Part shown: piece after piece, positions 44,831 to 52,371 of the stretch
How the letters are laid out: each line of letters begins with the position of its first letter
How positions within the stretch are numbered: position 1 is the stretch's first letter
Assembly (NCBI RefSeq): GCF_900103805.1
Contig: NZ_FNIB01000003.1
Location: forward strand, 200,987-264,986
Length of the DNA: 64,000 nt
Reading direction: 5' to 3'
From: Cryobacterium flavum
GTDB taxonomy: Bacteria; Actinomycetota; Actinomycetes; Actinomycetales; Microbacteriaceae
Program-made: the position numbers and the translations under genes
The notes under the pieces: model-generated
What the model was told of the DNA's origin: nothing
Seen by the model: the letters and a program-made list of their open reading frames with translations, nothing else
Database searches by the model: none

Positions 44831-45172
44831 ATGGTCATGCAGATCAACACCAATACCTCAGCATCCGACGCCTACCGCGAACTGGCCGCCGCACAGACCA
44901 GTCTCGCGCAGCCGACCGTTGCAATCTCGAGCGGTCTCGCCTCGACCGAGTCTGTCGTCGCCGCTGACAGCGTCGACTTTGAGGGCAAGACCCGTGCCGT
45001 CTCCGCCGAGAACACCCTCGCCGCAGCATCACGCCTGACCAACAGCGCCATGGCCGAGCAGATGGTTGACCTCACCCGCGCAAGCATTCTCGCCCAGCCG
45101 GTCACCGCGGTCTCCGCCCAGGCCAACCAGGCAAACTCCGACGTTCTGCAATTGCTGCGTCCCGCAGCGTAG
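44831..45172 (+). CDS. Mini-flagellin: D0 helices only
   Basis: The protein is 113 residues. The N-terminus (MQINTNTSASDAYRELAAAQ) aligns with the first 40 residues of the two full flagellins, and the C-terminus (AVSAENTLAAASRLTNSAMA, LTRASILAQPVTAVSAQANQ, SDVLQLL) aligns with their last 50. Everything between, about 280-340 residues including the D1 core and outer domains, is missing. The start has a flagellin-type leader and ribosome site. The frame is intact with normal codon use. It might be incorporated in or cap the filament, regulate FliW by binding it, or be a decaying copy; the sequence does not decide. Confidence 0.8.
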   Translation: MVMQINTNTSASDAYRELAAAQTSLAQPTVAISSGLASTESVVAADSVDFEGKTRAVSAENTLAAASRLTNSAMAEQMVDLTRASILAQPVTAVSAQANQANSDVLQLLRPAA

Positions 45173-45285
45173 CTGCCGCTCTTCGGGCAGTGGATGCCGC
45201 CGGCGCCGCCTGTATTGACCGTTGCAGAATTGCGTGACCTGCCGTGAGTGGCGGTCGCCCATTTCTGCAGCGGTCATTTTCGTTT

Positions 45286-45318
45286 TGGGTGACTCATTTC
45301 ACGAAATCAGTTCACCCA
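45286..45318 (+). repeat. Long hairpin between mini-flagellin and the fliC promoter
   Basis: TGGGTGACT and AGTTCACCCA form the outer arms (one bulge) around ATTTC-AC-GAAAT. It sits 114 bases after the mini-flagellin stop and 6 bases before the sigma-28 -35 element at 45324. It may be a terminator or a protein site. The remaining 45173-45285 shows nothing else. Confidence 0.5.
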
Positions 45319-45323
45319 GATTT

Positions 45324-45352
45324 CTAACCCGCTATCGCAACTGGTCGATAGC
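45324..45352 (+). promoter_or_regulatory. Sigma-28 type promoter of flagellin 1
   Basis: CTAACCC, 12 bases, GGTCGATAGC. The predicted transcript would start about 10 bases before the GGA hairpin at 45363, giving a leader of roughly 55 bases. Same architecture as 48725, 51234 and 43692 (minus). Confidence 0.85.
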
Positions 45353-45362
45353 TCATGGTGCT

Positions 45363-45378
45363 GGCCCATGGATGGGCC
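45363..45378 (+). promoter_or_regulatory. Leader hairpin with GGA loop, flagellin 1 (CsrA-type site)
   Basis: GGCCCATGGATGGGCC: 5 G/C pairs closing the ATGGAT tip, 20 bases before the CACGGAGGA ribosome site. A two-site arrangement of hairpin GGA plus Shine-Dalgarno GGA is what CsrA uses on the Bacillus hag leader. Confidence 0.7.
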
Positions 45379-45411
45379 GGCGTACTTTGACCCAATCACG
45401 GAGGATTTATC

Positions 45412-46548
45412 ATGGGCATGCAGGTAAACACCAACGTCGCGGCAAACAACGCGTACCGCAACCTGGCAACAACACAGAATGACCTGTCGAAGTCGCTGGA
45501 AAAGCTTTCCAGTGGTCTTCGCATCAACCGTGCAGCAGATGACGCTGCCGGTCTTACCATCTCGGAAGGCCTGAAGTCGCAGGTCGGCGGCCTCACTGTT
45601 GCCAGTCGCAACGCCCAGGACGCCATTAGCGTCATCCAGACCGCTGAAGGTTCGCTCAACGAGGTGCAGTCGATCCTGCAGCGCGTGCGCGACCTCGCCG
45701 TTCAGGCGGGCAACGACTCGAACAACGCTGACTCCCGCACCGCTATTCAGACGGAGGTAACGGCCCTTACTAATGAGCTCGACCGCATCGGCAAGTCCAC
45801 CAACTTCAACGGCAAGACGCTTTTGGATGGCACCGCTTCGTTGAGCTTTCAGATCGGCGCAAACGGCAACGCGGTGAACGACCGCATTGCCGTGAACCTT
45901 ACCGGAACAGACATTGACGCTCTGGCTGCGCGACTCACGACGGGCGTTGTAGGCGGGAAAATGGATGTACTCACTCCGAGCAGCGTCGCTGCCGGTGCTC
46001 AGACGTTCACCATCACGAACTCAGACTCCACGACCAGCTCCGCAACCGCGACTCTCCTTGCCGCCGGAACGTACGACACGGTGCAGGAAATTGCCACAGC
46101 AATGAACGCGCAGTCGAGCTTCAGCTCTCTGGCCAAAGCAACAGTGGATTCCGACAACAAGCTGGTCGTCACCGCCAATAACGGCGGCGCGGTGAACCAC
46201 GCAATCACCGGCGGGATTGGGGTGGCAACTCCAACAGCGGCTGTTGCTCTCAACTTCACAACTGCGGCCGAGGCCGCGGCCGCCATCGGAGTGATTGACA
46301 CCGAACTCAAGGCGATCTCAACGTCGCGCGCCACGCTTGGTGCCGTACAGAATCGCTTCGAGAGTGTCATCAAGAACCTGGCCGTCTCCAAGGAGAACCT
46401 CACCGCTGCCGGATCGCGAATTCGCGACACCGACATGGCCGAGGAAATGGTCAAGTACACCCGAGCGAACATCCTCTCGCAGGCCGGTACCGCCATGCTC
46501 GCGCAGGCCAACCAGTCCAACTCGGGCGTGCTGCAGCTGCTCCAGTAA
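45412..46548 (+). CDS. fliC: Flagellin 1
   Basis: The protein is 378 residues. The conserved N-terminal D0/D1 (MGMQVNTNVAANNAYRNLAT, LSSGLRINRAADDAAGLTIS) and C-terminal D1/D0 (NRFESVIKNLAVSKENLTAA, DMAEEMVKYTRANILSQAGT, VLQLLQ) flank a variable centre of about 180 residues rich in Thr, Ser and Ala. It is the filament subunit, exported through the flagellar type III system with FliS as chaperone. A CACGGAGGA site precedes the ATG. The DNA of the last 170 bases is nearly identical to flagellin 2, while the 5' part differs at many synonymous sites. Confidence 0.95.
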   Translation: MGMQVNTNVAANNAYRNLATTQNDLSKSLEKLSSGLRINRAADDAAGLTISEGLKSQVGGLTVASRNAQDAISVIQTAEGSLNEVQSILQRVRDLAVQAGNDSNNADSRTAIQTEVTALTNELDRIGKSTNFNGKTLLDGTASLSFQIGANGNAVNDRIAVNLTGTDIDALAARLTTGVVGGKMDVLTPSSVAAGAQTFTITNSDSTTSSATATLLAAGTYDTVQEIATAMNAQSSFSSLAKATVDSDNKLVVTANNGGAVNHAITGGIGVATPTAAVALNFTTAAEAAAAIGVIDTELKAISTSRATLGAVQNRFESVIKNLAVSKENLTAAGSRIRDTDMAEEMVKYTRANILSQAGTAMLAQANQSNSGVLQLLQ

Positions 46549-46652
46549 CACCTGGTAGCCGCCAGGTCGATCATTGATCTGAGCCAGGCCGTAATCGCTG
46601 GAGTAAAAGAGTTGCTCTCGTATTTGCGGCCGGGCACCACGTTCGTCATCGG

Positions 46653-46671
46653 CGGGGTCCAGCGGACCCCG
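46653..46671 (+). terminator. Hairpin after flagellin 1
   Basis: CGGGGTCC-AGC-GGACCCCG, 8-bp perfect stem, 105 bases after the stop. No T-tract. A segment shortly after the stop (46563-46600) resembles the segment after flagellin 2 (48121-48156), so the 3' flank was duplicated with the gene. Confidence 0.55.
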
Positions 46672-46721
46672 TCACGGGCCCGATTCTGGGCCACCGTTAG
46701 ATGGCGACCGACCCTGCACAA

Positions 46722-46746
46722 CGCTCGCCCATGGACGGGTCAGCGT
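46722..46746 (+). promoter_or_regulatory. Leader hairpin with GGA loop, flagellin 2 (variant CsrA-type site)
   Basis: CCC-ATGGAC-GGG forms the tip and ACGCT/AGCGT adds an outer stem, 18 bases before a CATGGAGGA ribosome site. Bases differ from the other copies but the GGA-in-loop shape is kept. No clear sigma-28 promoter was seen for this gene. Confidence 0.6.
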
Positions 46747-46774
46747 TTCACCGCCCAGTCATGGAGGATTTCAC

Positions 46775-48100
46775 ATGGGCATGCAAGTTAATACAAACAT
46801 TGCAGCGAATAACGCCTATCGCAACTTGGCAACAACGCAGAACGACCTGTCTAAGTCGCTGGAAAAGCTCTCCAGTGGCCTGCGCATCAACCGCGCCGCG
46901 GATGACGCAGCTGGTCTGACCATCTCAGAAGGCCTGAAATCACAGGTCGGGGGGCTTACGGTCGCCAGCCGTAATGCTCAGGACGCCATCAGCGTCATCC
47001 AGACCGCAGAAGGTTCGCTGAACGAGGTCACCTCGATTTTGCAACGCATGCGAGACCTCGCCGTTCAGGCCGGTAACGACTCGAACAACGCGGATTCTCG
47101 TACGGCGATTACGACTGAGGTCGATGCGCTGACTCTAGAGCTTACTCGAATCTCAAACTCGACCAACTTCAATGGCACGAAGTTGCTCAGTGGCGATGTT
47201 GACTCAGTGACGACGGGCAATCAGTCGTCTTTGTCTTTTCAGGTCGGAGCAAGCGGCGATGGCAGCAGCCGCATCAACGTCAATCTGGCCAACGCGAACG
47301 TAAAAAACATCACGAACAACTTCGCGATTGTCGCGGGAACTGCCGAGATTCCGTTCAGTGCGGGCAGTCCGGCGACCACCGGTGCTGTCACGGTTACCGA
47401 TATCAAAATTGACCGCACGAAGCTGGCCAATCACTTCACAGTAACTCAGGGTGGCACCGGCGGCAAGACGTTTAATGTCGACTTCGGGGCTGCTGACACG
47501 AATCGAACGGACGACAGCATTCAGGTCGCTCTGCAAACAGCTGCGGATGCGTTGGGTACCGCTAGTCAGTACTTCGTCGTCACCAAAACGGCGCCGGGAG
47601 TGTTTAGCATTGAATCCCAGACAGCCAGCCTCAATAGCGCCACGACTAACGCGATCACGATGAGTGCAAATGCTACAGCGAACACTGCTGATTCGAACGC
47701 TGTAACGGGAGGGCTGACGGACGGAGTCGGTACGAGCACTGCAGAGGTAATCCCTAAGGGCGCCGACACTGTGTTCGTGGCCGCAACGCAAGACACTGGC
47801 CTGAACTTCGACTCCGCGGAGAAGGCCGCAACATCTATCCGCACCCTCGATGCGCAGATCGCAGTGATCTCGACGGCTCGGGCGGAGCTCGGTGCGTCGC
47901 AGAACCGGTTCGAGAGTGTCATCAAGAACCTTGCGGTCTCGAAGGAGAACCTCACCGCTGCCGGTTCGCGTATTCGCGACACCGACATGGCCGAGGAAAT
48001 GGTCAAGTACACCCGAGCGAACATCCTGGCGCAGGCAGGAACCGCCATGCTCGCGCAGGCCAACCAGTCCAACTCAGGCGTGCTGCAGCTGCTCCAGTAA
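46775..48100 (+). CDS. Flagellin 2
   Basis: The protein is 441 residues. The first 90 residues are almost identical in protein to flagellin 1 but with many silent differences, and the last 65 residues are also near-identical. The central region is about 60 residues longer, with Thr/Asn/Ala-rich strands (e.g. TVTQGGTGGKTFNVDFGAAD) and a lower-GC, less biased codon use than its neighbours. It is a second filament subunit in tandem. Lacking an evident promoter of its own, it may depend on read-through from 45324 or on an unrecognised promoter in 46549-46720. Confidence 0.93.
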   Translation: MGMQVNTNIAANNAYRNLATTQNDLSKSLEKLSSGLRINRAADDAAGLTISEGLKSQVGGLTVASRNAQDAISVIQTAEGSLNEVTSILQRMRDLAVQAGNDSNNADSRTAITTEVDALTLELTRISNSTNFNGTKLLSGDVDSVTTGNQSSLSFQVGASGDGSSRINVNLANANVKNITNNFAIVAGTAEIPFSAGSPATTGAVTVTDIKIDRTKLANHFTVTQGGTGGKTFNVDFGAADTNRTDDSIQVALQTAADALGTASQYFVVTKTAPGVFSIESQTASLNSATTNAITMSANATANTADSNAVTGGLTDGVGTSTAEVIPKGADTVFVAATQDTGLNFDSAEKAATSIRTLDAQIAVISTARAELGASQNRFESVIKNLAVSKENLTAAGSRIRDTDMAEEMVKYTRANILAQAGTAMLAQANQSNSGVLQLLQ

Positions 48101-48724
48101 CACAAGCACCACTGAATAAACAGGTCGATTCTGATCTGAGCCTGGCCGCAGTCGCGGAGCGAATTGGACGTCGCTCCTCGCCTGTGGCTAGGCTATTTTC
48201 ATGTCATTCCTTCCGTTGCGCAGCACAATCATGGAAAAGAGGAGGGCGGTGCCAGCAACACGGCCGGTCGCCGACCGGTCGTGCTCGTCTACTTCGAGGA
48301 ATACGAGCTGATGATCGATGCCTACGGTCGCGAGAAGCAGCTGCGCGCAGATCGCGTCGTCGATTCCGCTTATGTTGCGGAAGTCGATTGGCACGCCGCG
48401 ACTCCAAGACTGATGCTGCACGGCGGTCGGGAAACAGATTCCGCGTGGCCGATGGCTTGTCCGATTGGGCGCGTTTTTCGACCATTGGGAGGCTGGCGCG
48501 GGCTCCCTCTGAAGCCAGCCATTTCGCATCCGCTGTTATGCAGCGGATGTCGCAGGGCGGTGTCGTGGGCGCGGTAGACAACGCGGGTTTCTGAGGCGGG
48601 TCGCGTTGGTCGATGGGGATCTCGGCGAGCTCGATCAACGGCGGGCGGATTGCGGCTGTGCTAGATGCGCCCATGACGCACGCTGTCTCGGACCGGCCGC
48701 ACGCCCAGATTTCTGCGCGGTTTT
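48101..48724. other. Flagellin-array spacer without a supported gene
   Basis: The first 55 bases repeat the 3' flank of flagellin 1. The frame 48164-48577 (+) has somewhat coding-like third positions in its middle (RRPVVLVYFEEYELMIDAYG) but no ribosome site and no recognised relative. Opposite-strand frames look like shadows. It may contain an eroded gene. Confidence 0.35.
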
Positions 48725-48753
48725 CTAACCGGGGGGCACGGGCGGTCGATAGC
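48725..48753 (+). promoter_or_regulatory. Sigma-28 type promoter before the decayed flagellin / fliD
   Basis: CTAACCG, 12 bases, GGTCGATAGC, followed by TTATGGTGCT as in the flagellin 1 promoter. It probably now drives fliD and fliS through the decayed copy. Confidence 0.8.
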
Positions 48754-48763
48754 TTATGGTGCT

Positions 48764-48779
48764 GGCCCATGGATGGGCC
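48764..48779 (+). promoter_or_regulatory. Leader hairpin with GGA loop before the decayed flagellin
   Basis: GGCCCATGGATGGGCC, identical to the flagellin 1 element, and followed by a CACGGAGGA ribosome site at about the same distance. The leader has outlived its coding region. Confidence 0.65.
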
Positions 48780-48812
48780 GGTGCGGCATCATTTGTTCAC
48801 GGAGGAATTACC

Positions 48813-49030
48813 ATGAGCGCGCAAAGAGACAGACGAAGTGCGGCGAATCACGCTTTTCGTCAAGGCGCACGGCATTCGCCGAACCTTGGCCGCGGTAAGC
48901 CCCGAAACGGATGCGAAACCAGCGTCGCTCCTCAGCTCCCGCACCACCAGGGCTGACCCACAATCTTGCATGGTGGCGGTGAACCGACGAGCTGGACCTC
49001 GCCCAGCACTGCCGCCATGCATACCTCGCA
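48813..49030 (+). pseudogene. Decayed flagellin (mini-flagellin type)
   Basis: ATG 48813 has a perfect flagellin leader. The frame reads MSAQRDRRSAANHAFRQGA, comparable to MQVNTNIAANNAYRNLA, and then stops after 47 codons. In the next frame, AVSPETDAKPASLLSSRTTR resembles the AVSKENLTAAGSRIRDTDMA segment of flagellin C-termini, and the DNA near 48970-49028 aligns with the ATGGTCAAGTACACC..GCCATGCTCGCGCA stretch of fliC. So it is a short flagellin copy, probably of D0-only layout, broken by frameshifts. Confidence 0.6.
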
Positions 49031-49065
49031 CCAAATGATTGACCGAGCACTAGGAGAGGCACCCC

Positions 49066-50421
49066 ATGTCGATGGCAGTCGATGGACTCATCAGCGGTCT
49101 GGATACCACCTCCCTTATTAACTCCCTGATGACCCTGGAGGCTGGTCCACAAAACCAGCTCAAGGCCAAGGTCACCAGCACGAACACGCTCATGACGGCG
49201 CTGCAAGGGCTGAATTCTCAAATTGCGTCGCTCGCGACCCTGGCCGGCAAGGCTACGGCGACCAACGCGCTTGACCTGTACTCGGCGAAGAGCAGCTCGA
49301 CGGGGGTGTCCGTCACTGCTGGCGCGACCGCCACCAGCGGTTCCATCGACATCGTCGTCGATAAGCTCGCTCAGGGTCAGGCCTCGGTCTCCAGCGCAGT
49401 AACCGCCTGGCCAACGTCGAGCTTCTCGATCACCAACGCGGCGTCGGGGGTGGCGACGACGATCTCGTCCGGCACGACGAATCTCGACGACATCGTCACC
49501 GCGGTGAACGCTTCGGCAGCCGGAGTGACGGCCGTCAAGGTTGCTGCCGGCAAAGATGCCAGTAACAACCCGCTGTATCGTCTGCAGTTCACGTCGACTT
49601 CCACCGGGGCATCCAGCGCTTTTTCATTGTCCTTCGACCCGTCCGACCCCGCCACTGATCCCGCAATGACCCAGGTCAAGGGTGCGCAGGACGCCGAAGT
49701 GCGGCTCTGGGCCAATACCGGGGCCGCGCAGAAGATCACGTCGTCGACCAACACCTTCAGCGACCTGCTTCCGGGAGTGTCGGTGACGGCATCCGCTGTC
49801 GCGGCCGACCCGGTGACCGTGAGCGTGTCACGCAACGACGGTGCGGTGGGCACAATCGCCTCGGATCTGGTGGGCGCCCTCAACGGAGTGTTTGCGCTGA
49901 TTTCCACCAAGAGCGCCGTGGTGAACAGTACAGACTCGACCGGTAAGGCCATTTTGTCGGCCGGTGTGTTTAGCAGTGACAGCACCGTGCGTGACGTGAA
50001 GCAGCAGATTTTGAACGCTGCCAGCCAGCCGATCGACGGGCGCTCCCCGTCGGAGATTGGCATCAGCATTACGAAGTCCGGCACGATGGAATTCGACTCG
50101 GCCAAGTTCGCCACGGCCATGGCCGCCGACCCGAACTACGTGAAGGGCGTGCTGGCCACGATCGCCGCGCGGGTCGAGGCCGTCGCCGAGAACGCGTCGG
50201 ACAAGTACGACGGCATGATCACGTCGAGAATCACCGGGCAGGAATCGCTCGTGAAGAGCCTCGGAACGCAAATCGATGGGTGGGACATTCGGATGGCCTC
50301 TCGGCGCTCAACCCTCGAACGCACCTACTCGGCGATGGAAGTACAGCTCAGCAACATGAACGCCCAATCCGCCTGGCTCACCGCCCAGGTCGATGGCCTC
50401 AATGCCTCCAACGGAAAATGA
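49066..50421 (+). CDS. fliD: Flagellar filament cap FliD (HAP2)
   Basis: The protein is 451 residues. N-terminal AVDGLISGLDTTSLINSLMT, a Ser/Thr-rich centre with VDKLAQGQASVSSAV, and a C-terminal ESLVKSLGTQIDGWDIRMAS then MEVQLSNMNAQSAWL match FliD. It caps the growing filament and helps flagellin fold. GGAGAGG precedes the ATG. ATGATG overlap links it to fliS. Confidence 0.93.
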   Translation: MSMAVDGLISGLDTTSLINSLMTLEAGPQNQLKAKVTSTNTLMTALQGLNSQIASLATLAGKATATNALDLYSAKSSSTGVSVTAGATATSGSIDIVVDKLAQGQASVSSAVTAWPTSSFSITNAASGVATTISSGTTNLDDIVTAVNASAAGVTAVKVAAGKDASNNPLYRLQFTSTSTGASSAFSLSFDPSDPATDPAMTQVKGAQDAEVRLWANTGAAQKITSSTNTFSDLLPGVSVTASAVAADPVTVSVSRNDGAVGTIASDLVGALNGVFALISTKSAVVNSTDSTGKAILSAGVFSSDSTVRDVKQQILNAASQPIDGRSPSEIGISITKSGTMEFDSAKFATAMAADPNYVKGVLATIAARVEAVAENASDKYDGMITSRITGQESLVKSLGTQIDGWDIRMASRRSTLERTYSAMEVQLSNMNAQSAWLTAQVDGLNASNGK

Positions 50422-50855
50422 TGACTATGACAATGGGAACCAACGCCCAGCGTTCGCGTTACAACCGCGACGCGGTTCTGTCGGCCACCCCGGTTCGTCT
50501 GCTCACCATGCTCTACGACCGCCTGCTGCTCGACCTGAACCGGGCCGAGGCTGCCCAGCAGCGCCAGGACTGGCAGATCGCGTCGGACAATCTGATTCAC
50601 GCCCAGGCGATCGTGTCGGAGCTGAGTACCTCGCTGAACGTCGACGCCTGGGACGGCGGCGAGGGACTGTTCTCGCTCTATACCTATGTGTCGACGGCGA
50701 TGGTCAGTGCGAATACGCACCGCGACCCGGCACGCACCCGCGAGTGCATCTCGTTGCTCGAACCGCTTCGGCTCACCTGGCACGAGGCGGCGGAGTTGCT
50801 GCCGGCCGCGCCGGTGCCGATCGCACGCCTGAGCGGTGAGCTCGGCATTGGCTAA
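50418..50855 (+). CDS. fliS: Flagellin export chaperone FliS
   Basis: The protein is about 145 residues; ATG 50418 overlaps the fliD stop, and ATG 50421 is an alternative. Recognisable FliS sequence: RYNRDAVLSATPVRLLTMLY with the LVxMLYDxxL pattern, and GLFSLYTYVSTAMVSANTHR. It binds the flagellin C-terminus before export. It overlaps the start of the next ORF by 20 bases. Confidence 0.9.
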   Translation: MMTMTMGTNAQRSRYNRDAVLSATPVRLLTMLYDRLLLDLNRAEAAQQRQDWQIASDNLIHAQAIVSELSTSLNVDAWDGGEGLFSLYTYVSTAMVSANTHRDPARTRECISLLEPLRLTWHEAAELLPAAPVPIARLSGELGIG

Positions 50856-51159
50856 TTTGGCAGTCTGGCAAGCCGCGCTCGACGACCTCGAGAATCGGCT
50901 GGATGCTGCGGCACGTTCGATGGCCGATTCGACCAGCGATGGTGGCGCGGCCGTGGGGGAGTGGAGCGTGCCAACGGGGCTCGGGGCTATTCCGGAGGAA
51001 CTCGCCGCACGAGTTCAGGACCTGCTGCACAACCAGCACAAGCTCATTGGAGAGCTCGAAAACGCACGCAATGTCACCCTGAAGCACCTCGCAGCGATAC
51101 GGTCGGTGCCTCCGGAGCGCGACGCGCGGGCATCCGTTTATCTGGATGTGAACGGGTGA
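50836..51159 (+). CDS. Small helical flagellar protein, FliT-like position
   Basis: This protein is up to 107 residues (GTG 50836; TTG 50848 is an alternative). Two long helices (LAVWQAALDDLENRLDAAAR; VQDLLHNQHKLIGELENARN) and its position right after fliS are like FliT or similar small chaperones, but the sequence alone does not prove it. Downstream, 51160-51233 holds nothing besides the flgB promoter region. Confidence 0.6.
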   Translation: MSSALANLAVWQAALDDLENRLDAAARSMADSTSDGGAAVGEWSVPTGLGAIPEELAARVQDLLHNQHKLIGELENARNVTLKHLAAIRSVPPERDARASVYLDVNG

Positions 51160-51233
51160 CCCCCGTCTGAGGGTAGTGAAACACCGGCGACACGCCGTAG
51201 CGCAACAAACTTGGGGAATGTTCTTACGAACTC

Positions 51234-51262
51234 CTTACCCATCTGTCGGGGCGACCGATAGC
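51234..51262 (+). promoter_or_regulatory. Sigma-28 type promoter of the flgB operon
   Basis: CTTACCC, 12 bases, GACCGATAGC, 77 bases before the flgB ATG. It follows the same rule as the flagellin and flgN promoters. Early basal-body genes under sigma-28 are not the usual enteric hierarchy. Confidence 0.75.
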
Positions 51263-51338
51263 AAGGAGTGAGCACGGATTGCTCACCACCGGGCCACGGA
51301 TTGGCCGTCTTGTCTTTTTGTCGACGAAGCGGGTAATC

Positions 51339-51680
51339 ATGCTTGATTCCGTGACCTCCCTGGCTCTCACCAGCGCCCTGGACGGCCTCGCGCTACGCCA
51401 GCGCACCATCGCGAACAACATCGCCAATATCAACACCCCCGATTACCACGCCAAGGTCGTCTCGTTCGAGAACGCACTGGCCAAATCGGTCGCTGACGGC
51501 AACGGCGTTTCGGCCGCGACGACGGAGCGTTCGCTCGACCCGACGCTGCTCAACGGCAACAACGTGAACCTCGACACCGAGACCCTCGCCAACATCGACG
51601 CGCTGCTGCGTTACCAGTTCGCCGCCAAGGCCGTCGAAGGCCCGGTCTCGTCGATTCGCGCCGCGATGAAGACCGCCTGA
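51339..51680 (+). CDS. flgB: Flagellar basal-body rod protein FlgB
   Basis: This 113-residue rod protein has LTSALDGLALRQRTIANNIA and NINTPDYHAKVVSFENAL, the rod-protein signature. ATG 51339 precedes the domain; an upstream ATG at 51279 overlaps the promoter-proximal leader and is unlikely. First gene of a nine-plus-gene export/basal-body operon, overlapping flgC by one base. Confidence 0.93.
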   Translation: MLDSVTSLALTSALDGLALRQRTIANNIANINTPDYHAKVVSFENALAKSVADGNGVSAATTERSLDPTLLNGNNVNLDTETLANIDALLRYQFAAKAVEGPVSSIRAAMKTA

Positions 51681-52066
51681 TGGTCGACGCCATCGGCATC
51701 GCCGGCAGCGGCATGACGCTGCACCGCAAGTGGCTCGACGCCATCGCCGACAACCTCGCCAACGCCAACACCGTGACCGCCACAACGGATGCTGCCTTTC
51801 AGGAACGCTATATCCTCGCGCAGGAAGGCCCCGGCAACGTGGGCGCCAGTACCACGGCCGCCTTCGGCGGTGCCGAGGGAACCCTGGTGTACGAGCCGGA
51901 GCATCCGCTCGCCGATGCCGATGGTTACGTGCGTTACCCCGATATCGACATGGCCGAGCAGATGGGCCACCTCATCATGGCCCAGCGCGGCTACCAGGCC
52001 AACGCCGCCGTCGTCGACCGGGCCAAGACCGCCTATGAAGCCGCACTACAGATCGGACGTGGCTGA
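51680..52066 (+). CDS. flgC: Flagellar basal-body rod protein FlgC
   Basis: The protein is 128 residues. GIAGSGMTLHRKWLDAIADN, then LANANTV, and a C-terminal MAEQMGHLIMAQRGYQANAA are the FlgC/FlgG family ends. It builds the proximal rod with FlgB. TGATG overlaps at both ends. Confidence 0.94.
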   Translation: MVDAIGIAGSGMTLHRKWLDAIADNLANANTVTATTDAAFQERYILAQEGPGNVGASTTAAFGGAEGTLVYEPEHPLADADGYVRYPDIDMAEQMGHLIMAQRGYQANAAVVDRAKTAYEAALQIGRG

Positions 52067-52371
52067 TGCCACTTGGCGCCATCAACGCAACCACCGCCCT
52101 CTCGGGTGTCATGGGCAGCTCAGCCACGACCGCCACCCAGCGCACCGACGGCTCGGGCTTCGGCACCGCCCTCTCCGGTGCCGTCGACAACCTGCAGCAG
52201 CTGCAAGGCACCTCCAACACCCTCGCCATCCAGGCTGTCACTGGTGACTTGGGTGACATTCACACCGCCACCATCGCGGCCACCCGCGCCCAGGTGACCA
52301 TGGAACTCGTAGCCGCCGTGCGTAACAAAGGCGTCGACGCGTTCAACGAGATCATGAGGATGCAAGCCTGA
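52066..52371 (+). CDS. fliE: Flagellar hook-basal body protein FliE
   Basis: This 101-residue protein has the FliE ending (LGDIHTATIAATRAQVTMEL, AAVRNKGVDAFNEIMRMQ). It links the MS ring to the rod. It overlaps flgC and fliF by one base each. Confidence 0.93.
   Translation: MPLGAINATTALSGVMGSSATTATQRTDGSGFGTALSGAVDNLQQLQGTSNTLAIQAVTGDLGDIHTATIAATRAQVTMELVAAVRNKGVDAFNEIMRMQA

Noticed and set aside
48204..48770. Minus-strand frame in the flagellin spacer
   Set aside because: Arg/Ala/Pro-rich with no start signal; it would run over the sigma-28 promoter at 48725.
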